DNA of 64,000 bases from Prostheceraeus crozeri (Eukaryota; Platyhelminthes; Polycladida; Euryleptidae). Below the pieces are notes generated by a model that saw nothing but the letters and a program-made list of their open reading frames with translations, ran no database searches and had not been told where the DNA came from. Positions 58,051-64,000 of the stretch are shown here, piece by piece (the first letter of the stretch is position 1; the number at the start of each line of letters is the position of its first letter). Where the stretch lies: contig CAJQUW010006804.1 of NCBI GenBank assembly GCA_907163375.1, positions 558,001-622,000 on the forward strand, in the 5' to 3' direction. The position numbers and the translations under genes were made by a program.

Positions 58051-60840
58051 GGGGAAAGATGAAAGTCAAAAGTCAAAAATGTTTATTTCCAAGAACATTG
58101 GAAAACAGGAGCATGTGTGCTCACATAATATCCACAAAAAAACATAGTTTGATGGCAGAAAACAGCGTGCGGTCGGTGTTGTTGAAACATATTCTGAACA
58201 GGAAGGAGAGGAGAATTGACGAAAATAAATTTCCAGATTTCTCATATTTATTGATTAGTGATTTCCTTAGTTATCGTTCGCAAGTCGTTTGCTTTTTTGA
58301 GAAACCTCGCGATGGATTTTACCAGTTTCGGAGTTTAAATATTCATCACTTTATTGAATTCTGTTGTATTGCTACAGTTGCATAACAAAGACGCTGTTTC
58401 TTGTCGTAAATTTTGATATAGTGAGCATTCTATCATGAAATGATACAGAGTCTCCACTTTCGAATTATCACATAGCTCACATAAACGCTCTTCATATCGC
58501 AGTCGATTTCCGTAACTGCCAGTTACGAAATCTAATTTGTGATTTTTTGTTCGAAATTTTAATAATATATTGATGTCATTGTATTCAATATCAAAATTCA
58601 GATATGATTTCATAGTATTCTCAAAACCACATAATTCTAAATAATTCAGGCCAGAATGACTATCTTTTGCTGTAGATATCCATTTTTCTCTAACGTAATG
58701 GGTCACTCGATTTTTTGCAATTCTCAAATATTTTCCTTTATCAGCCGTTACCTGTTCGTCCCATAGATTTCGCAGGCTGAGTTTTGTAAGTAACTGCCTT
58801 ATTCGCCAGCACCATGTATATCTACTATCATGACCATCTGAAGTCATATTGAGATATATTGCATCATATACTTCTTTTATCAAACTTCTTTCATTTGTCG
58901 TAATTATTTTTATCCAATAACACATAGCTGCCTTCGAGAAATGAGCATCCATAGGACATATTCCAAATTCACCAATGAGACAATAATTGGGTGTAGTCTG
59001 CTTTAGATGGTAATATCTTTTGTAAAATTGATATTGAATTTGATCTAAACTTTTTAAATTATTAAAGAAACAGAATTCGGCACAGTACTTCATTTTTGAT
59101 AACGTAAGCATCTCAAATGTATTCTTTAAAATATCTCCAACAACTTGTCCAAACTCTTTTAGCTGTTTAGCTGCTAGATAAGAGGCTTGCTTTCCTTTAG
59201 TTGTCAATTGTTCCACATGAATTTTGTTACTTTTTGATATCCACATTCCTAAATACTTATATTTGTCAACTACTTCTATTGATGTCAATTTTTCATCAAG
59301 AACGATGTCAATTCTATCTATTTTAGTAGCTATATTGTGAGTCATGATTTTAGTCTTATCATAATTAATGCTAAGGCCATTATGTGTACAATATTTATAA
59401 AGAAATTTAAATTGACTTTTTAAACCATGCATGCTTTCGCTCATGAGCAATATGTCATCCGCATATATGACTAATGACATTTCCAAATCAAATAGTCTTA
59501 CTGGATCAATCGTGTCTTTGTTATCATTTAAGATATGAATAAAGTCATTTATGTAAATACTGAATAAAGTTGGTAATAGAACATCTCCCTGTGGAATACC
59601 ATTTTCAAGTTTAAAGGATTGTGTTTCTTTGCCGCAATTTAAAATTTTGTATTCTTTATTGATAATGGTGCTTACGATCAATGACAAAATTTTACTTTCG
59701 GGCATCAAACTTTTTAACTTATCAGTCAATCTTTTTTTCGGAATGGAATCAAAAGCCTTCGACAAATCAACGAAACATAGAAATAATGGCTTATTTATGT
59801 TCTTATAAATTTGCATAATTTCCTTGATAATTAGCACGTTATCCAATGCGGAACTTCCCTTTTTAAAACCGGTTTGGTTCTTCTTAATAACGTTATTTTC
59901 CATTAACCAATTGTTGAGTCGCATATTTATAATTCTCGTCAGAATCTTCTCTATGCAGGATGATAGGTTGATATATCGATATGAATTTGGATCAGCTCTA
60001 TTTCCTTTTTGAATATTGGTGTAATCCAACTACTTCTCCAAGGATTTTATCAGCATTATTCAGCACATAGCTATACAGCGTTTCTAGATTATCAATTGTC
60101 TCGTCTTCACATATCTTTAATGCTTCATAAGTTATTCTGTCAGGGCTACTTGTTTTCTGTGACTTGGATTCTTTGAGAGCATTTACAATTTCAGTTTTGT
60201 AATTCTATTATTTAGATTATCAGCATTTACTTGGCCTTGTAATATTTTTGGTAGACTGTTGCAAGACAAACATGTACTGCTTGAAGTCATTAGCTACAAT
60301 GTAGGAATAAAAATCTGAAGCCTTTAATACACATTTGCGTTTAGTTTTTTTTAACAGTTTAATTTTCATTTATCAGTTGCCAATATCCTTTATGATCATT
60401 ATTTTTTCTTGCATTTATTTAATTTCATAATTTCTTTATCTTTTCCAGTCTTCTATCCGCTTTCACTTTTTTATTTAAGATTCTTTTACTTTCCATCAGT
60501 CTACATAAATTTTCAGCTGTTGGGAATTTTTTCCATTGAGAAACATTCTTCCTATAAACTTTCTCAATTTTCGTGTTTCACTTGAAAGAACAACTTTTCG
60601 AATTGGCTTTTTGACATTTTTTATGCAAATCGCATTAATTTTGCTTAGTTCATTATAGATATTTTCAACCGACAGATCATTTTTCAAAATTTGTGTGTTT
60701 AGACCTTTACATCTTTCAATAAACTTTTTATGGTAAAAGCTATTTTTCATATCGCTTTTCCATTTATGAGCTTTGATTACTTTGGTATGATGGCAATCCT
60801 GATCAAGTTAATGATTTTGTTCCTCAAATTCTGATATCAA
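58051..60840 (-). mobile_element. LINE, 5'-truncated, with TTTTGAC-type tail
   Basis: The element runs on the minus strand from about 60840 (DCHHTKVIKAHKWKSDMKNS, linker between endonuclease and reverse transcriptase) through a broken stretch (LKESKSQKTSSPDRITYEAL near 60150) into the intact reverse transcriptase frame. A 3' UTR of about 280 bases contains AATAAACA and ends in TTTTTGACTTTTGACTTTC, a short tandem repeat instead of poly(A). The N-terminal apurinic endonuclease is missing. No target duplication was identified, so the 5' limit is approximate. Two or more frameshifts or stops lie upstream of 60029. Confidence 0.85.
58335..60029 (-). CDS. Non-LTR retrotransposon reverse transcriptase, 564-codon open frame
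   Basis: The protein copies its own RNA into DNA at a nicked target. Motifs in order are ADPNSYRYINLSS (11-24), FVDLSKAFDSI (86-96, first catalytic Asp), GIPQGDVLLPTLF (144-156), YADDILLMS (189-197, catalytic Asp pair) and DKYKYLGMWIS (255-265). A thumb/connection region with PNYCLIGEFGICPM follows, then a C-terminal zinc-knuckle-like Cys517, Cys520, His530, Cys535. All palm residues are present. The open frame begins without a real start: the preceding SWITPIFKK block lies in another frame, and a shift near 60000 separates them. The frame ends naturally at 58335. The intact 1.7-kb frame suggests a fairly young copy. I place it among the Jockey/CR1/I-type LINEs; the precise clade is uncertain. 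Confidence 0.92.
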   Translation of the reverse strand: MDYTNIQKGNRADPNSYRYINLSSCIEKILTRIINMRLNNWLMENNVIKKNQTGFKKGSSALDNVLIIKEIMQIYKNINKPLFLCFVDLSKAFDSIPKKRLTDKLKSLMPESKILSLIVSTIINKEYKILNCGKETQSFKLENGIPQGDVLLPTLFSIYINDFIHILNDNKDTIDPVRLFDLEMSLVIYADDILLMSESMHGLKSQFKFLYKYCTHNGLSINYDKTKIMTHNIATKIDRIDIVLDEKLTSIEVVDKYKYLGMWISKSNKIHVEQLTTKGKQASYLAAKQLKEFGQVVGDILKNTFEMLTLSKMKYCAEFCFFNNLKSLDQIQYQFYKRYYHLKQTTPNYCLIGEFGICPMDAHFSKAAMCYWIKIITTNERSLIKEVYDAIYLNMTSDGHDSRYTWCWRIRQLLTKLSLRNLWDEQVTADKGKYLRIAKNRVTHYVREKWISTAKDSHSGLNYLELCGFENTMKSYLNFDIEYNDINILLKFRTKNHKLDFVTGSYGNRLRYEERLCELCDNSKVETLYHFMIECSLYQNLRQETASLLCNCSNTTEFNKVMNI

Positions 60841-62233
60841 TTTTATGAACTGTATGATATATTAGAACAACTGCCAATATGAGAGAGATATGAACGAATT
60901 GAAAGCTGAACACGTGCAGATTTCAAGAATAAAATTTAATTTATGAAATTCTATAACAAATATCATTTAACTGAAATCAAATGTTATCTTCATTAACTTA
61001 CCCTACGTTGAGACACTATCAATCGGACGGGTTGGAAAACGAAGCACACATGCAGGAGTTGTGATGATAATGGGACCCTCTTCGTCACACTTGTCTTCAT
61101 TCACTTCTCAATGGTACATTTGTGAAGCCATACACTGACTCCGCTCATATAGATTCAATCCACTGACTTTGCCGAAAGCGTTGCACTCAAACAATAGAGA
61201 CTTCAACCGAGCTATTCTCATGAAACAATGGGGCCCATAAATTGAAGCAAAGACTATTCATTCGAAATACAAAGGTTCTCATAAATTATGCCATAAAATG
61301 TCGTAACACAGCAAAGAAAGACTACCTCCTGGTTACCACTTCAAAGTTTCTTATGGGGCTCCCCTTTTTAGAAGGCTAACAATAACGTTTTATTTCCCCA
61401 AACAAAAGCAGAGTGGAGATAAGTTGAACGTGAGGCGGTAAGCAGATGCTCATTTCGGTGAAATGTGACCCTTTACCGCCTCGTCGCAGAGAAAGGCAAG
61501 TTCGTTTGTAAGAGAGGATCAAATCTACTGAGCGACCGATAATAAGGAAATTAAGGAGGATTGTCATGACGGATGTGTTGGTTAATGTGCAATGTTCAAC
61601 ATATGGAACATAAAACAAAAGAAGACAACATGCGTCAACTTCTGAATATGAAAGGGTTCTCCTAATAAATTGAATAAATGGATTGCATTACGTAATGAAA
61701 TAGTCAACATTAGGAATGATTGATATAATTATGAAAAAATGAACGTGGTGTAAGAGAGCGTGGTGAATCAAAGAATGTTAAATAAGATTCAGATAAGATG
61801 AGCAACCGGACAGAGAAAAACATTATCATGATTCATCAGAAAATAATACCGCCATAATGAAGAAAATGCGGAGAAGTGACTTCACGTATCGGGTTTTACA
61901 TATAAATATGAATAAAGCGAAAGCAAGTTTCTTAGGATACAAAATATTATTCAAATGTGCGATGTTTCGCCGCGCAGACTTGATGCTAGTACGGAAAATC
62001 ATTAAATTATTAATAGGTATTCATCGAATTTGGTGGGTGAGTTTGTTATAAAGGGGGTTAGATACTTCTATTCTTTCCCCCACATTTTCCAATGTTTCCA
62101 AATTCTTCGAATGTCGTCAAACGCAGTCACATTGGATTTAGAAGAGACTTGATCTGTCACTAAGTGATAGCACAACACCACTGAGAAGTCTCACTTGACC
62201 TCTGGGATGAGGGATTCGTCCCTTAGATACTCA
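60841..62233. other. Unassigned stretch
   Basis: No recognised gene. The 80-codon minus frame at 61376-61618 has no domain. Confidence 0.4.
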
Positions 62234-62241
62234 GATAGAAT

Positions 62242-63063
62242 TAGGGTTTTCAAAATCCCGACTTTTTCTGATCACGTGATTTTTTGCGATCGGGATTAGC
62301 AAGCTTGATGCATTTACTGATAGTATGCTTAGGCTAACGTAGGCTGAACAATACTAGGCGTTGTTTTAAATTCTTAGACGAGTATTTTGAACGATGCCCT
62401 GTATAGTACAGCATGTGATGTCAGATAGACCGTTTTCTTTTCACATGCAGACATAAACTATAACTAGATCTGGTAATCGCTCACAATATACGTTGTCGCA
62501 TTAAAGCTTGTTGTGTGATTTTCAACTCGAAATGCAAATCCCGCGACTTTTTTGACGTCTGGTAAAAGACCGATATCGCATTATAATATCTTCAAAAATT
62601 CATTAAATATTAGCGCGCTTGTATGCATAACGCTCCCTCTTTCCTTCTCTCGATTGCTTTCACATAGTTTTATTTGTTGATATCAATGAAAGTAAATAAT
62701 TTTTGGCATGCTGCACAAAGATGCGCTGAAATAAATTCTAGTGCATTATAAAAATGTATAAATAAGTAATACACACTTCCATGTAATTATAAGACTGCCG
62801 TGTCTGATGTGTTCTTGGTAGTTTAGGTCTAATATTGATAATGAAAAATGAAAGTTTCAAATGTAACAATGTATTGCAATTTGCAACAATGAAATACGTT
62901 TATCTTCATTGCTACTTCCTTGTCACTCCATTTTCATACAACCTAACTGCTTAAAAACACATGTTGACGAATCCCGGGATCCCGGTTGCGTAATCCAGGG
63001 ATTCTGAATCCCGTAAAAATACTATAATCCTGGGATCTCGGGATTCCGGAATTGAAAACTTTA
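62242..63063. mobile_element. hAT-type non-autonomous element, 822 bp
   Basis: The left end TAGGGTTTTCAAAATCC and the right end (reverse complement) TAAAGTTTTCAATTCC form an imperfect inverted repeat. Flanking 8-mers GATAGAAT (62234-62241) and GTTAGAAT (63064-63071) match at seven of eight positions. Near the right end ATCCCGGGATCCCGG and several GGGATTC/GAATCCC units repeat, and ATCGGGATTAG occurs near the left, consistent with subterminal binding sites. No transposase ORF is present. Confidence 0.83.
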
Positions 63064-63071
63064 GTTAGAAT

Positions 63072-64000
63072 ACAAGATACAGCTATGCTGTGATCATGAA
63101 CTTCGTGAGATTGTTGTCTACACTACACCTACAGTAAACGGCAAAGCAAGTGCTGTGAATTTTCTACAAACCAGGGGAATTTTGCACACGCTTTTGCGAC
63201 GGTAGTGAGACTGCACTTAGGAGCAAGAGAAGATCGCTACGATGCCACCTTCGAGGGTTTCAGCAACACAAATGTGGGGGGAAGAAATGAAGTACCGGCG
63301 GTTAAATTAAGAGTGGTTGCATATGATAGAATTTACGATACTTCTTTTCATTTGTGAGTGAAGCGATGATGAAAGTCAGCAAATTGTCTACCCCACTTCT
63401 ACGGTCATTTTAACTAGGTTGATGGTGGCCGATGAATTAATTGACAGCAAAGACAGTGGAAGATATTATATCTTGGGTGACCACACAACTTGTGCATGTC
63501 CTGACTAAGAGGTTGAACGCATTAGGTGGCGCTCTAAAATGTTATAAATATGGAGTGAAACATTTTTCTTCATAATTTGAAGATATTTTTTAACAAGACG
63601 ATGCTAAATATGCTTATATCCCCATTTTCAACAAAATGCAACATTATTACATACATTTGCGGAGATGTAATCTAGTAAAAGAAAGAGAGATCATTTAAGC
63701 ACTGAATATTCTCATGTGAGCTAGTTTTACTTTTTCTACGTAAGGAAGCAACTCATATGGGAAATGATATGTAAGTGTTCTGCTTTAATTAAAAATGAAC
63801 AGCACAGTGCCTCTTCTTGAAGCACTTATATTCCTTTAATATACATTTCCCATTTTCTGACGACTGGTGAATAGATCAAGTAGATTATTTACCATGAAAT
63901 GATCACACGGTAAGCAGTGTTAGCTCCTTTGCTTGGATAAGCCTCAGCAGAGTTAAAGAATCATTTTCCTTTTCACTTTTAATTAATAGCTGTATAGCTA
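63072..64000. other. Unassigned stretch
   Basis: No gene, tRNA-like box or repeat end is recognised up to the window edge. Confidence 0.4.

Noticed and set aside
58041-58385. 114-codon plus-strand frame
   Set aside because: It lies antisense to the LINE 3' UTR and the end of its reverse transcriptase.
1-64000. CRISPR array, bacterial operon or phage-like system
   Set aside because: No regularly spaced identical repeats with unique spacers and no dense coding. The SINEs, LINEs and DNA transposons show that this is animal nuclear DNA.

Overview
The window reads as AT-rich, gene-poor DNA from an animal, most likely a marine invertebrate. The evidence is the mixture of repeats: Tc1-type and hAT-type DNA transposons, several tRNA-derived SINEs, LINEs of two unrelated types (one with a restriction-like endonuclease, one with a conventional reverse transcriptase), and a Penelope-type GIY-YIG domain. 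The palindromic octamer TAGGCCTA and ACATGTA-type palindromes recur, which I associate with several marine invertebrate genomes, but the phylum cannot be fixed. I found no host protein-coding gene, rRNA, functional tRNA gene, CRISPR array or operon. No LTR retroelement, endogenous virus or Polinton was recognised.

Layout. 0-5 kb: C-terminal Penelope-type GIY-YIG domain (minus strand) next to a TA microsatellite, an internally deleted Tc1 element flanked by TA (2286-3283), and the first copy of a long-palindrome foldback family (4387-4798). 7-11 kb: a tRNA-Ala-like SINE split by a second foldback copy (7373-8059), then a second SINE family, one copy of which is split in its B box by a 247-bp hAT MITE with a perfect 8-bp target duplication. 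13-18 kb: two CCGG-rich hAT-like ends and a pogo-like end. 19.6-20.1 kb: tandem array with a 65-bp higher-order unit. 21-24.6 kb: Tc1 transposase remnant and two non-autonomous TIR elements. 27.4-30.4 kb: three LINE fragments on the minus strand; the last is a 5'-truncated insertion with a poly(A) tail and an 11-bp target duplication. 31.5-33.6 kb: a 2-kb hAT-like element. 34.3 kb: 17-bp minisatellite. 36-44 kb: SINE, a head-to-head tRNA-like palindrome, and a pair of direct repeats. 48-50 kb: third foldback copy and a 755-bp hAT element. 51.4 kb: minus-strand SINE. 56.4 kb: hammerhead-like motif. 58-60.8 kb: the best-preserved coding sequence, a LINE reverse transcriptase (564 codons, minus strand). 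62.2-63.1 kb: another hAT element.

The elements do not work together as a pathway. The window is best read as a stratified graveyard of transposons in intergenic or intronic DNA. Element boundaries with matching target duplications are the firmest calls. Coding calls rest on motifs seen in translation. Clade names are from memory of the families, without database search. The most interesting structures are the foldback family, the tRNA-like palindrome, the nested insertions and the CGAAAC-bearing foldback near 29.4 kb.
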